64,000 bases of DNA from Pseudomonadota bacterium (GTDB lineage: Bacteria > Bdellovibrionota > UBA1018 > CAIMNF01), in assembly GCA_027486675.1 (NCBI GenBank), contig JAIXOQ010000008.1:124001-188000 (forward strand). The letters run 5' to 3'. How positions within the stretch are numbered: the first letter of the stretch is position 1; each line of letters starts with the position of its first letter. Below, in pieces: positions 43,272 to 52,414 of this stretch. The notes beneath the pieces were generated by a model. The model was not told the DNA's origin and ran no database searches. It saw only the letters and a list, made by a program, of their open reading frames with translations. The translations under genes and the position numbers were made by a program.

Positions 43272-44291
43272 ATGGCAATGAATGTTAAAAGTTATGATGA
43301 ACTCAATGGGATTGAACGTGCCGCTGTCCTGCTGAACGTTCTAGGAAATCGCGTTACAGCCGAGATTTTTAAGAATCTTAGGGATAACGACGTGAAGCGT
43401 CTTGTAACTGTGATGGGTGGCATTAATAAAGTACCCATTACAGTCGTGAAACAGGTACTAGATGACTTTTACAGTGAGATTTCAGAAGAAGAAACCCTGA
43501 TCTTTGGTCACGCGGCCGGTAAGGAGTTCATCCTTGAGACCCTAGGCGAAGAGCGGGCTAAGACGGTACTCGGGCAGCTTGCTGTTCTTGAGGGAAGTCG
43601 AAGTCTTGAAGCACTCGAGCTTGTGGATCCTCGTACGTTGGCCAATTTTCTAGTCAACGAGCATCCGCAGACTACAGCAGTCGTACTGGCCCACTTACCG
43701 GCGGATAAGAAGTGTGAGGTCTTAAGAAAGCTCCCAGAGCCTGTTCAAACGGAGATTGTTCTTCGTATTGCAAATCTTGACTTCATTTCGCCTACACTTT
43801 TGACGCAGGTAGACGAAATTCTAAAGCAAGAACTTGCTACACTCGGATCGATCGACACCCAGCAGCTGGGCGGAGTACCACCAATTGCCGAGATGTTAAA
43901 CGTCATGGACAAGAATACGGAGCAGGGCATCATGGCCCGCGTCGAAGAACGCGATCCACAGCTTGCAGAGGAGATCCGTCGTTTGATGTTTGTCTTCGAG
44001 GACATTATCTTTATCGACGATCGTGGAATGCAGACCTTGCTTAAGGAAGTTCCTAACGACAAACTTGTAATTGCACTTAAAACTGCACCAGAGGATATCA
44101 AGGAGAAAATCTTTAAGAATATCTCCAAACGGGCGGCTGATCTTCTTCGTGAAGATCTTCAGGCTATGGGCCCAGTGCGCTTAAGTGACGTTGAGGCGGC
44201 GCAGCTTGAGATTGTGAACGCGGCCAAGCGGCTTGAGGGCGAAGGAAAGATCATGATCAGCCGCGGCGGTAGTGACGACGCGCTCGTTTAG
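43272..44291 (+). CDS. fliG: Flagellar motor switch protein FliG
   Basis: FliG couples stator torque to the C ring. At 339 residues it matches the family. The N-terminal domain begins NGIERAAVLLNVLG. The middle domain carries NEHPQTTAVVLAHLP (the EHPQ motif). The C-terminal domain includes FEDIIFIDDRGMQTLLKEV and a charged torque helix (KNISKRAADLLREDLQAMGP). All elements are intact. It is followed after 33 bases by fliH. Confidence 0.97.
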   Translation: MAMNVKSYDELNGIERAAVLLNVLGNRVTAEIFKNLRDNDVKRLVTVMGGINKVPITVVKQVLDDFYSEISEEETLIFGHAAGKEFILETLGEERAKTVLGQLAVLEGSRSLEALELVDPRTLANFLVNEHPQTTAVVLAHLPADKKCEVLRKLPEPVQTEIVLRIANLDFISPTLLTQVDEILKQELATLGSIDTQQLGGVPPIAEMLNVMDKNTEQGIMARVEERDPQLAEEIRRLMFVFEDIIFIDDRGMQTLLKEVPNDKLVIALKTAPEDIKEKIFKNISKRAADLLREDLQAMGPVRLSDVEAAQLEIVNAAKRLEGEGKIMISRGGSDDALV

Positions 44292-44324
44292 GATGGACTG
44301 GGTTGAAGAGGGGGTTTTGAGTCA

Positions 44325-45128
44325 GTGCCGAAAATTAAAGACTTTGAACCCAAAGAACTTGGGATACCGTCGGTCCGGCATGGGGAATATCAGCCGCGGG
44401 AGCTGGGCGCTGGGACGGCAACCTCCTATGCGGAGGTAAAAAAGAAGTTTGGCCCACTTGCAGCCACAGACGACGAAAACGTGGGGCGCTCAACTAAGGC
44501 CGCGAGTTTTAAGCTCAATCCAGACGCACGGCGTCTGCTCGGCGTAGAAGATGAAGAAAAATCTCAGTACTCAGAGGTTGTTCGCCAAGAGGTAGAGAAG
44601 CAGATTTCCCTTCTTGCTGAGCAAGCGCAAAAAGAAGGGTATGAGTCTGGTTTTAAGTCCGGCAGCAACGAGGCAAATGCCCAGGTCACTGCGGAATCAA
44701 AAGTCCACTTTGAACGGCTAAATGGCTTGTTTTTAGCGCTTGATGGCGTCAAGGACGAGATGCTACGAGCAAATGAAAAAATTCTTGTTGATCTTATCTT
44801 TCAGATCTCAAAGTCTATTTTGTTGCGTGAACTCAAGCTAGATCGTGACTATGTGGTTCGCCTTGCTTCCTCGATCATCGAACGCCTAGGTGTTCGAGAT
44901 CATGTGAAGATCAAGGTGAATAAAGAAGATTTACAAGAAGTAAATGTTCTCAAGGAACGGATCCAGTCTAGAGTCGGTGAACTTAGAAATCTTCAGATTC
45001 TTGAAAGTGATGAAGTCGGCGTAGGTGGATGTAAGGTCGAGTCGGAACTTGCGGCTGTAGACGCTACCATTGAGACTCAGCTTGAGGCTATGCAGGCGGC
45101 ACTCCAGGGCAGAGATGCAAATTCCTAG
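44325..45128 (+). CDS. fliH: Flagellar export ATPase regulator FliH
   Basis: FliH anchors and regulates the export ATPase FliI. This 267-residue protein starts at GTG 44325. It has a variable N terminus, a long helical middle (residues ~75-150) and a C-terminal domain resembling FliH/HrpE (LIFQISKSILLRELKLDRDYVVRLASSIIERLG). The GxxxG-like repeats typical of FliH are not obvious. It overlaps fliI by 14 bases and stands where fliH is expected between fliG and fliI. Confidence 0.88.
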   Translation: MPKIKDFEPKELGIPSVRHGEYQPRELGAGTATSYAEVKKKFGPLAATDDENVGRSTKAASFKLNPDARRLLGVEDEEKSQYSEVVRQEVEKQISLLAEQAQKEGYESGFKSGSNEANAQVTAESKVHFERLNGLFLALDGVKDEMLRANEKILVDLIFQISKSILLRELKLDRDYVVRLASSIIERLGVRDHVKIKVNKEDLQEVNVLKERIQSRVGELRNLQILESDEVGVGGCKVESELAAVDATIETQLEAMQAALQGRDANS

Positions 45129-46446
45129 CGATAAGTACGAACAACTCGCGCGAACGGCCTCCCTTTACGATGAGGCGGGCAAGATCACGCAATCAGTCGG
45201 TTTGCTCTATGAAGCCTATTTGCCTGGAGCAAGCACCGGATCCCGCTGTGTCATTCACGGAGAAAAGACTATTGAGGCTGAGGTCGTTGGATTTAAGGAT
45301 CGCAAAGCCTATCTCATGCCCTTTGAAGAGGTTGTAGGGATTCACAATGGATCACTCGTGCGGGTGACTGCGAAGAGTGCCGCATTTGGACTCTCGCATC
45401 ATTTGCTTGGAAGGGTGATCGATGGTCGTGGGCAGCCTATTGATGGAAAAGGCCCACTTTACCCTGAGAATAGTGCCACAGTCTGGAAACAGCTTTACCA
45501 CAGAACAATAGATCCTTTGGCTCGAACGGTTATAGAGGAGCCCATCGACCTCGGTATTCGTGCGATCAACGGCATGCTCACAGTTGGACGCGGCCAGCGT
45601 GTAGGCATTATGGCTGGGTCTGGCGTGGGGAAGTCAGTCCTACTTGGAATGATGTCCCGCTACGCAAGGTCTGATGTGAATGTGATTGGTCTGATCGGGG
45701 AGCGGGGTCGAGAGGTTCGTGAGTTTATCGAAAGAGATCTAGGTGAGGAAGGACTCAAACGGTCAGTCGTCGTCGTATCGACCTCCGATACCTCGGCACT
45801 ACTCAGGGTGCGTGCCGCGCATTTAGCGGCAACGATCGCTGAGTTTTTTAGGGATGACTGCTCGAAAGATGTCTTACTCCTCATGGATTCAGTCACACGC
45901 TTTAGTATGGCGCAAAGAGAGATTGGTCTGAGTCTAGGGGAGCCTCCAGCTTCAAAGGGCTACACTCCATCCGTATTCGCCGCATTACCTCGCTTGCTTG
46001 AGCGTGCGGGGACAGCAACAAACGGGAAAAGTATTACTGGTCTCTATACTGTGCTGGTGGATGGTGATGACATGGATGAGCCTATTGCCGATGCCGCGCG
46101 CTCTATTCTAGATGGGCACTTTGTTCTTTCTAGGCGCCTCGCACAGGCAAATCACTTTCCCGCCATTGACATCCTCGCCAGTGCATCTCGGGTCATGCCT
46201 TCGGTCACTACAAAAGAGCACCGTGAATGGGCCGCTAAAATTCGTGAATGGATGGCAGTCTATAAGCAAGCCGAAGACCTGATCAATATCGGGGCTTACT
46301 CCAAGGGTGCCAATGCTAAGATTGATCAAGCGATCTCGGTCATTGAACGGATCAATTCATTTTTAAGGCAAAAAACAGATGATTCTACGTCATTTGATGA
46401 TTCAGTAGCGCTCTTACACAGTATCGCCCGGGCCGGCGAACGTTAG
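45115..46446 (+). CDS. fliI: Flagellum-specific ATP synthase FliI
   Basis: FliI is the F1-like ATPase of flagellar type III export. The ATG at 45115 (443 residues) is preferred over the earlier track start, which lies inside fliH. Walker A AGSGVGKSVLLGMM is near residue 165, the Walker B region DVLLLMDSVTRFSMAQREIGL near 250, and the family segment GEPPASKGYTPSVFAALPRLLERAG follows. All are conserved. It overlaps fliH by 14 bases and is separated from fliJ by 92 bases, the largest gap in the first half of the cluster. Confidence 0.96.
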   Translation: MQIPSDKYEQLARTASLYDEAGKITQSVGLLYEAYLPGASTGSRCVIHGEKTIEAEVVGFKDRKAYLMPFEEVVGIHNGSLVRVTAKSAAFGLSHHLLGRVIDGRGQPIDGKGPLYPENSATVWKQLYHRTIDPLARTVIEEPIDLGIRAINGMLTVGRGQRVGIMAGSGVGKSVLLGMMSRYARSDVNVIGLIGERGREVREFIERDLGEEGLKRSVVVVSTSDTSALLRVRAAHLAATIAEFFRDDCSKDVLLLMDSVTRFSMAQREIGLSLGEPPASKGYTPSVFAALPRLLERAGTATNGKSITGLYTVLVDGDDMDEPIADAARSILDGHFVLSRRLAQANHFPAIDILASASRVMPSVTTKEHREWAAKIREWMAVYKQAEDLINIGAYSKGANAKIDQAISVIERINSFLRQKTDDSTSFDDSVALLHSIARAGER

Positions 46447-46538
46447 AATCCTGGCGCCTCGGGTAGGACACCCTTTCCCAGCTCTAGGAAAACATTTCAG
46501 TCTCCCCGAACAAATAAAACTACTAGAGGATTAAAGAA

Positions 46539-46991
46539 GTGATGAGCAAGTTCCGATTTAATCTAGAAACAGTCGAGCGCGTTCGGAAGGTTTCCGAAGA
46601 GAAAGCGCTTTCGGACTTTTCTGTTGCTCAAAGAAAATTTTTAGAGGAAGTAGCAAAGAAAGAAACCGCTATCAAATCGCGAGAGAAAGCGATGTTAGAT
46701 AGGGCAGCTCTTTCAATTGCCCGGGCTTCCGACTATACAACTCTTGAGAACTATATTCTTGGTCTTGGAAAGAGCATTCAGATTGCAGATCAAGCCATTA
46801 TCCGTGCCAGAAGACAATTGAATGCGGCCTTTCGAGTTTACGTAGGCGCAAAGAAGTCTCGCATGATGATCGACTCGCTTAAGGAAAAAGCACTTGCAGA
46901 CTTCAAGCGAGAGAAGTCAAAGCGTGAACAAAAAGAAATTGATGACCTTGTGTCGATGCGTCTTGTGAAGAGAGCAGGAACGGCGGCATGA
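46539..46991 (+). CDS. fliJ: Flagellar export protein FliJ
   Basis: FliJ is a small coiled-coil protein that acts with FliI. The 150 residues are almost entirely helical and charged (RFNLETVERVRKVSEEKALSDFSVAQRKFLEEVAKKE), the usual FliJ pattern. The GTG at 46539 and the ATG at 46542 are alternative starts. It overlaps the MotE-like gene by 4 bases. Position between fliI and the MotE/fliK genes supports the call more than any single motif. Confidence 0.85.
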   Translation: MMSKFRFNLETVERVRKVSEEKALSDFSVAQRKFLEEVAKKETAIKSREKAMLDRAALSIARASDYTTLENYILGLGKSIQIADQAIIRARRQLNAAFRVYVGAKKSRMMIDSLKEKALADFKREKSKREQKEIDDLVSMRLVKRAGTAA

Positions 46992-47587
46992 AATACCGAA
47001 ACCTCCTTCTCCTAGCTTCGTGTATGTCCATGGGTTTCATGCCTTCTACAGATGCTGAAGAGGCAAAAGTAGCTACGGAGAAAGTGGCAGAGGAAAAGGG
47101 AGCAGAAGAAAAATCTGGAGACGCTACCGCTAAGAAGCATCCCGAAAAGTCGACTCACGTAGGTTCCGGCTGTTTAGTGAGCGAATCCGCGATTGCGGAT
47201 ATGGAGACTCGGGAAGAGCGTGTGAAAGAGGCTGAAGCAAAAGTCGCTCAAAAAGAAGCTGAGCTTAAGGCTTTACAGATCGCGGTCCAGGAGCAGCTCT
47301 CTCAACTCGATGAGACCAAGAAGCAGATCCAAGGGATCAAACACCAAGAAATCGCAAAGAATGAAGAGAAAGTGAAGAAGCTGATCGATACCTTTGAAAC
47401 GATGTCACCTAAGGCTGCGGCTCAAGTGGTTTCAAAGGTCGATGAAGAGATCGCTGTCACTGCACTCGTACGTCTCTCAACGGTCAAGGCCGGTAAGATT
47501 TTAGCCGCGATGGACTCTGCAAAGTCAGCTCGTCTTTCAGAACGAATGGTACTTGGGGATATCGTTAAGAAAGGGGCAGAAAAGTGA
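46988..47587 (+). CDS. MotE/YlxF-like periplasmic protein (MgtE-N-type)
   Basis: This 199-residue protein has a signal-like N terminus (LLLLASCMSMGFMPSTDA) and a Lys/Glu-rich coiled coil (residues ~30-135, REERVKEAEAKVAQKEAELKALQ). Its C-terminal domain (FETMSPKAAAQVVSKVDEEIAVTALVRLSTVKAGKILAAMD) resembles the MgtE N-terminal/MotE fold. MotE-like proteins support motor assembly in some bacteria, and YlxF occupies the same slot in Bacillus. A single Cys near residue 58 (GSGC) is noted. It overlaps fliJ and fliK by 4 bases each. Confidence 0.82.
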   Translation: MKYRNLLLLASCMSMGFMPSTDAEEAKVATEKVAEEKGAEEKSGDATAKKHPEKSTHVGSGCLVSESAIADMETREERVKEAEAKVAQKEAELKALQIAVQEQLSQLDETKKQIQGIKHQEIAKNEEKVKKLIDTFETMSPKAAAQVVSKVDEEIAVTALVRLSTVKAGKILAAMDSAKSARLSERMVLGDIVKKGAEK

Positions 47588-48945
47588 ATCCAATTCTAAG
47601 CCCCGTTGCTCTACTGACCCCGGAAAATTCTCAGCAAGCCAGCGCAGTGAGTACTTTGGATGCGTCTCTTTTTGCCGAAGCCCTTCAAGCTCAAATTTCT
47701 GAAGAAGATCAAGAAAACGCAGAGAATGTAGCCATCGCTCCAGACCGTGGAGCAAATCCTGAACTCATAATAGCGATGGGACAGGGAGTTCCAGCGAAGA
47801 CAGCAGTTCAAGAGGCTATCCCAGCAAATACAACTGTAGGTCGGGCAGGCCCATCAAAGACAACAGTGACGCTGCCTGCCTTGGATGGGCAAGCAAAGGT
47901 GACGCAGGAATCTAGAGCTGGAGTAGACAGCCCATCAATCTCTGGGTCTGCTCTGAAGCAAAAATCCGCAGTGTCCCTAACAAAAGGCGATGTCTCGAAG
48001 TCCCCTTCGTCCCTGAGCTCGAGCGCCCAGCAAGAAGTCCTGATAAACCCGAACAACACTCAGGCAATAGGAGAATCAGCTGAACCTTTCAGTGGAACAC
48101 AGACCTCCCAAGACGATGTAGCCCTGCCCGCAGAGCTCTTGGCAAAAATGGGAATTAGCGTAGATGCACTAAGTACTGATGCTGTTTCTGGCGCGCAAAG
48201 AGCAAAAAAGGCTGGGGGCTCAGTTACGCAAAAGAACCCGGTGCAGGTTGCCGCGCGATCGGAGAAGAAACCAGCAATGTCTACCGAGTCGTTTCTGGAT
48301 TTGCGAGCTCCACTGTCTTTCTCGGGCAAGAGTTTAGCTCAAGCCGGGAAAGAGACAAAAAATAACATTAAACAATCGGTTCACTCTGTTCATCCGCTCG
48401 GGGATCAAACCCATCTGATGCTTCAAGGTGCAGCTCTTCCGATCATTGGCGCGTCAGAAAGTGCTGCTGAGGGCCAGATTCAGTTGTCACCTAAGTTTGT
48501 AGCAGAGCTTGGGAATGCTATGACGCAGATAGCGGCTCAGCCGAGCAAAAATGGCGAAATCAGGATTCGGATGAATCCCGAACATTTAGGTGAGGTCCGT
48601 CTATTTGTTAAGGCAAGTGGCGATCAAGTGAGTGTACGGATTGATGCTGATAATCCTGCAGCAAAGGCACTCTTTGAAGGAAGTGTGAAACAACTTGAAG
48701 CAGGTCTCGCCGGCCAGAATCTCATTCTCAGAAGTGTTGAAGTAGGGTCGGTACTACCCGGCGCAACTGCGTTGAGAATGGAATCCCCAGAGGGCTTCCG
48801 CGAAACTATTCGCTTTGATTCGCCCAACAAGTCCCAAGATGATCAGTCTGGTTTTGGGCAAGCAGGTAAGCAGGGTGGAAATGCACACGAACGGTATAAC
48901 CAGCGTCGAGAGCTCTTGGATGAGCGTCTTGACCGGATCGCATAG
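47584..48945 (+). CDS. fliK: Flagellar hook-length control protein FliK
   Basis: FliK measures hook length and triggers the export switch. The 453 residues have a long low-complexity N-terminal and middle part (Ala/Ser/Gln/Thr, residues 1-300), as usual for the ruler. A C-terminal Flg_hook domain follows (KNGEIRIRMNPEHLGEVRLFV near 325-345). An Arg/Gln-rich tail ends the protein. The position between the MotE-like gene and flgD is standard. The unconserved ruler part makes most of the gene identifiable only by its C-terminal domain. Confidence 0.92.
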   Translation: MNPILSPVALLTPENSQQASAVSTLDASLFAEALQAQISEEDQENAENVAIAPDRGANPELIIAMGQGVPAKTAVQEAIPANTTVGRAGPSKTTVTLPALDGQAKVTQESRAGVDSPSISGSALKQKSAVSLTKGDVSKSPSSLSSSAQQEVLINPNNTQAIGESAEPFSGTQTSQDDVALPAELLAKMGISVDALSTDAVSGAQRAKKAGGSVTQKNPVQVAARSEKKPAMSTESFLDLRAPLSFSGKSLAQAGKETKNNIKQSVHSVHPLGDQTHLMLQGAALPIIGASESAAEGQIQLSPKFVAELGNAMTQIAAQPSKNGEIRIRMNPEHLGEVRLFVKASGDQVSVRIDADNPAAKALFEGSVKQLEAGLAGQNLILRSVEVGSVLPGATALRMESPEGFRETIRFDSPNKSQDDQSGFGQAGKQGGNAHERYNQRRELLDERLDRIA

Positions 48946-48957
48946 AGAGGGGGGCTT

Positions 48958-49833
48958 GTGGCAGAAATAAAGACTACAGATAAGGCAGCTCTCGAGTCTC
49001 AGGTCTGGAACCAAGTGCAGGCAAGATACGGTGAAAAACCCAAAGAAGCTCGCCAAGTGAAAAAATCCTTAGATAAGGATGATTTCATGCGAATCATGCT
49101 GACTGAAATGAAGAATCAAGATCCAACAAAACCTATGGATGCTGAGCGTATGTCTCAGCAAATGGCGCAATTGACGACTGTTGAGCAGCTAAACAACATG
49201 GGAAAGTCGATTGAGAAGCTGGCTGATAAGAACTCCGCTCAAGATCGCTTAGCGATGTCTTCAATGATCGGCAAATCCGTGACGGTTGATAAATCACGCT
49301 TTGTTCATCAGAAGGGCGCGTATTCCAATCTTAACTTTGACCTACCGGGTGATGCAGAAAAAATTAAACTTGTGGTCCTGGATGAAGTAGGTGAAGAGGT
49401 CTTTGCAAAGGAGCTTGAGCCTCGCAAACAAGGTTCAAATTCGTTTAACTGGGATGGGGTGAACAGCTCTGGTGTGGCCTCCAGAAGTGGTACTTATACA
49501 GTTCGTGTCGATGCTGAGAACGAAAAGGGTGCACGCATGCAGGTCAATCCGATCTCAAATGAACGCATTGTGGGCGTGAGCTTTGAAGCTGGGCAGACGC
49601 AGTTCTTGGTAGGCGATCCTAAAACACCGCAAAAAGTGCAGTTCAGTAATGTTCTCAAGATGGAGATGGCAGCACCTGAGGCTGATGACGCTGGTACAAA
49701 ATCTAACAAAAAGCCTGCAGCGTCAGCACCGGCGAGCAATCAGCCATTCGCAATACCAAAAGAGCTTATAAATAAGGTGGCAGCCGAGGCTGAAGAAAAA
49801 GGCTTTCCAAGTGGACTGAGTCAGGAGGGATGA
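48958..49833 (+). CDS. flgD: Flagellar hook assembly protein FlgD
   Basis: FlgD is the hook cap. The 291-residue protein (GTG start) has the N-terminal export/cap block LDKDDFMRIMLTEMKNQDPTKPMDAERMSQQMAQLTTVEQLNN. A Tudor/Fn3-like middle follows (FDLPGDAEKIKLVVLDEVGEEV to FNWDGVNSSG). Family members average 220-240 residues; the extra length is a Pro/Ala-rich C-terminal extension. It overlaps the TIGR02530 gene by 4 bases. Confidence 0.95.
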   Translation: MAEIKTTDKAALESQVWNQVQARYGEKPKEARQVKKSLDKDDFMRIMLTEMKNQDPTKPMDAERMSQQMAQLTTVEQLNNMGKSIEKLADKNSAQDRLAMSSMIGKSVTVDKSRFVHQKGAYSNLNFDLPGDAEKIKLVVLDEVGEEVFAKELEPRKQGSNSFNWDGVNSSGVASRSGTYTVRVDAENEKGARMQVNPISNERIVGVSFEAGQTQFLVGDPKTPQKVQFSNVLKMEMAAPEADDAGTKSNKKPAASAPASNQPFAIPKELINKVAAEAEEKGFPSGLSQEG

Positions 49834-50270
49834 CGATGAAAACAGGAAGTCCGATTCTTGTACCCCAGATCAGCCGGTTACCCGGCTCTCAGGGCACTCT
49901 AGAGTCGAGACTAAAAAAAGGTGATTTAGTTGGCGGAGAAGATTTTGGTCCATTGCTTGAGCAAGCATTGAGCTCAAAAGCAACGGATGAAAAAAAGGAC
50001 CTAGCTCAGATTGGATCTAGGCTTAAATTCTCGGCGCATGCAGCGCAACGTCTCAGGGATCGGCAGATTCAGTTCGACCCTGACATGTTGTTGCGGATGA
50101 GTGATGCGATCGACAAGGCCGACGCTAAGGGTGTGCAGGACACGCTAGTTCTAACCGATAAGGCTGCGCTGATAGTGAGTGTTCCGAATCGAACAGTGAT
50201 TACTGCGATGGATCGGGACAACTTAACGGGCAACGTCTTCACGAATATTGATGGAGCAGTGATCGTTTGA
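49830..50270 (+). CDS. Flagellar operon protein, TIGR02530 family
   Basis: This 146-residue protein matches the small TIGR02530 flagellar operon family seen next to flgD in Bacillus-type operons. The conserved half is residues ~68-146, with FSAHAAQRLRDRQI, LRMSDAIDKADAKG, DTLVLTDKAALIVSV and NRTVITAMDRDNLTGNVFTNIDG. The function is not established. It may bind another cap or hook component. A second in-frame ATG two codons later is possible. It is followed by 139 bases before flgE. Confidence 0.88.
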   Translation: MTMKTGSPILVPQISRLPGSQGTLESRLKKGDLVGGEDFGPLLEQALSSKATDEKKDLAQIGSRLKFSAHAAQRLRDRQIQFDPDMLLRMSDAIDKADAKGVQDTLVLTDKAALIVSVPNRTVITAMDRDNLTGNVFTNIDGAVIV

Positions 50271-50360
50271 GTAGATATGCGTGTTTACGACTCGTAACAC
50301 GGATGTTTAGAAAATAATTAGGGCTGGACCCAGAATGGGAAGCCTGCTTCACCCGATCGA

Positions 50361-50389
50361 TTGACGGTGGAGAAACTGATTCGTAGAAA
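50361..50389 (+). promoter_or_regulatory. Possible promoter upstream of flgE
   Basis: TTGACG (50361-50366, 5/6) with a 17-base spacer and TAGAAA (50384-50389, 4/6) lies 21 bases before the flgE ATG. The gap between the TIGR02530 gene and flgE is the only one over 100 bases in the flagellar cluster, so an internal promoter is plausible. I see no convincing sigma-28 or sigma-54 site there. Confidence 0.4.
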
Positions 50390-50409
50390 ATCGGCATGGA
50401 GGCTGAAAA

Positions 50410-51696
50410 ATGGGTATTTTATCATCAATGTACACTGGCTATACTGGGATCCAAGGTCAAGGCGAGGCTTTGTCTGTCTTTGGTGACAACATTGCCAACG
50501 CTTCGACTGTAGGGTTCAAGACCGCTCGTCCAGAATTTAAGGATGCAGTAGCTAAGTCTCTGCAAGGTGTTGCAGGCACAAGCACGGCTTCAGGGCGTGG
50601 TACGAAGCTCGGCGCAGTGCGAACCGTATTTTCCCAAGGAACGATGCTTCAAACTGAGAGCCCGACCGATCTTGGAATCACGGGGGGTGGATTTTTCACC
50701 ATTGAAGGGACTGAGGGGCGTGCGTTCACGCGTGACGGATCCTTCCACTTTGATAAAGACGGGAAACTCACCACTTCAGATGGTTACAAAGTGATGGGCT
50801 TTCAGGCGGATGAAGCTGGGAAGATTACCTCAAAGATGGGACCTATGGAGGTCAATCGCTCAGTACTGGATGCACGCGGTAGCTCAAAAGTTTCACTTTT
50901 TGCAAATCTAGACTCACGTTCAGATTCCAAAATAAAATTTGACCCGAAAAGTCCTGACAAGACTTCGCACTTTGCTACTGGTGTAACCGTGTATGACACC
51001 AATGGCGCGCCGCATGCCGTAACGGTTTACTTCAACAAGGGTGAAGGAAACCAGTGGGAGTGGAGTGCTATGGCAAAAGGAGAAGAGGTCACCGATGGGA
51101 AGCCAGGAGAAATGGTCATTCAAGCCAAAGGAAAACTCACCTTTGACAATGATGGCCGTCTTGCCGAACAAGCGACCGACGAATCTGCGTTCAATTTCAA
51201 TAAAGGCTCAAAAGCAGGCCAGAAAATCGACTTTGACTTCGGTCCAGATAAGAAGAATGCCGGAGATGGATTACAAGTCACCCAGTATGGTACGGGCTCT
51301 GAGGCGTACAAGACGGTGCAGGACGGGTATACAGCGGGTACCTTGTCGGCATTGACCTTCTCTGATGATGGTAAATTATCGGCAGTCTACTCAAACGGGG
51401 AGACCATGGCTCTTGCTCAGGTGGCTTTAGCGAAGTTTGAAGCGCCCGAGGACCTACTTAAGATCGGCGGGAACAAGTTCAAAGAGACCAGGCAATCAGG
51501 GATTCCGACCGTAGGGGCCCCGATCACTGGGGGTAGAGGGTCAATCTCTTCGAAGTCGCTCGAGGCTTCGACCACGGATATCGCAAACGAATTCATCAAT
51601 TTGATGACTTCGCAGCGAAACTTCCAGGCCAATAGCAGGGTCATCGGGGTTGCCGATGAGATGCTTCAAGAAGTGATTAACCTGAAACGCAGTTAA
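50410..51696 (+). CDS. flgE: Flagellar hook protein FlgE
   Basis: FlgE is the hook subunit. The 428-residue protein begins with the rod/hook signature (YTGYTGIQGQGEALSVFGDNIANASTVGFK). Family blocks are DLGITGGGFFTIEG and FTRDGSFHFDKDGKL. It ends with the C-terminal helix (STTDIANEFINLMTSQRNFQANSRVIGVADEMLQEVINL). The length is a little above E. coli FlgE (402). It has an SD (GGAGG) before its start and is followed by a strong hairpin. Confidence 0.97.
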   Translation: MGILSSMYTGYTGIQGQGEALSVFGDNIANASTVGFKTARPEFKDAVAKSLQGVAGTSTASGRGTKLGAVRTVFSQGTMLQTESPTDLGITGGGFFTIEGTEGRAFTRDGSFHFDKDGKLTTSDGYKVMGFQADEAGKITSKMGPMEVNRSVLDARGSSKVSLFANLDSRSDSKIKFDPKSPDKTSHFATGVTVYDTNGAPHAVTVYFNKGEGNQWEWSAMAKGEEVTDGKPGEMVIQAKGKLTFDNDGRLAEQATDESAFNFNKGSKAGQKIDFDFGPDKKNAGDGLQVTQYGTGSEAYKTVQDGYTAGTLSALTFSDDGKLSAVYSNGETMALAQVALAKFEAPEDLLKIGGNKFKETRQSGIPTVGAPITGGRGSISSKSLEASTTDIANEFINLMTSQRNFQANSRVIGVADEMLQEVINLKRS

Positions 51697-51716
51697 GTTA
51701 ACAGTATTTTGACGTA

Positions 51717-51746
51717 GGCCCCTGGCACAGGAAAGTGTCAGGGGCC
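51717..51746 (+). terminator. Strong hairpin after flgE, possible terminator or processing site
   Basis: GGCCCCTGGCAC (51717-51728) pairs with GTGTCAGGGGCC (51735-51746), a 12-bp stem with one G-T pair and an AGGAAA loop. Only TTGT follows, so termination may be partial. It lies in the 97-base gap between flgE and fliL and could separate expression of hook and switch genes or protect the flgE mRNA 3' end. Confidence 0.55.
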
Positions 51747-51793
51747 TTGTCGCATTTGAATCCGCACGGCAAGCTTTACTGAAGAGGCAATGG

Positions 51794-52396
51794 ATGGCCG
51801 CCGCGGAAAAAAAAGAAGAAAAGTCTGAAAGTACACCTGGAGCAGCAACGGGGGGTGGTGGCGGAAAGCTGTCCATGATCCTTGGAGTTGTGCAGCTATT
51901 GCTGACCATAGGCATTGGTGCCGTTGTGTTTCTCCAGTTTCAAAAGAGCAAACACCAAGAGAGTGTCGCAGATCTTCAGATTGAAGATCATGGCGGAGCG
52001 GGTGGTGAAGCTGCCGCCGTGGACGCACATGGGAATCCAGTTAAAGCGGAGGCGGGCAAGACCGGCGGGCTCTTTAGCAAAAAATCCTCTGTGGTCGCAA
52101 CCTTGGAGCAATTTACCGTAAATCTAGCCACCTCGCCCGGTATGGCCCCAAAATTTGCGCGTGTCGTGATCGCGCTCGATCTTCCCTCTGACGATACTCA
52201 GCAGGAAGTAAATCAGAAGATGGCACAAGCTAGGAACTCGATCATCGATCTCTTTAATAGCAAGCGGCCGGCAGATCTCCAGAGCGGAGAAGGTAGAAAC
52301 TTTCTGAAAGAGGAAATTAAAAACGCACTCAATAGTTTTTTAGTTTCTGGAAAAGTAAAAGCGGTCTTTTTTAGCAATTTCGCAATCAGCGGTTAG
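51794..52396 (+). CDS. fliL: Flagellar basal-body-associated protein FliL
   Basis: FliL surrounds and supports stator units. The 200-residue protein has a short N-terminal cytoplasmic part and one membrane helix near residues 35-55 (MILGVVQLLLTIGIGAVVFL). A periplasmic FliL domain (FTVNLATSPGMAPKFARVVIALDL, QQEVNQKMAQARNSIIDLF) follows. The FliL-type C-terminal helix and end segment (LNSFLVSGKVKAVFFSNFAIS) is present. It starts the fliL-fliM-fliN group, with fliM 18 bases later. Confidence 0.93.
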   Translation: MAAAEKKEEKSESTPGAATGGGGGKLSMILGVVQLLLTIGIGAVVFLQFQKSKHQESVADLQIEDHGGAGGEAAAVDAHGNPVKAEAGKTGGLFSKKSSVVATLEQFTVNLATSPGMAPKFARVVIALDLPSDDTQQEVNQKMAQARNSIIDLFNSKRPADLQSGEGRNFLKEEIKNALNSFLVSGKVKAVFFSNFAISG

Positions 52397-52414
52397 TAGG
52401 AAGGGAGGAGGCGT

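Noticed and set aside
43745-44128. 127-residue ORF antisense to fliG
   Set aside because: Fully antisense to an intact fliG, Ser/Ile-rich as expected from a shadow frame.
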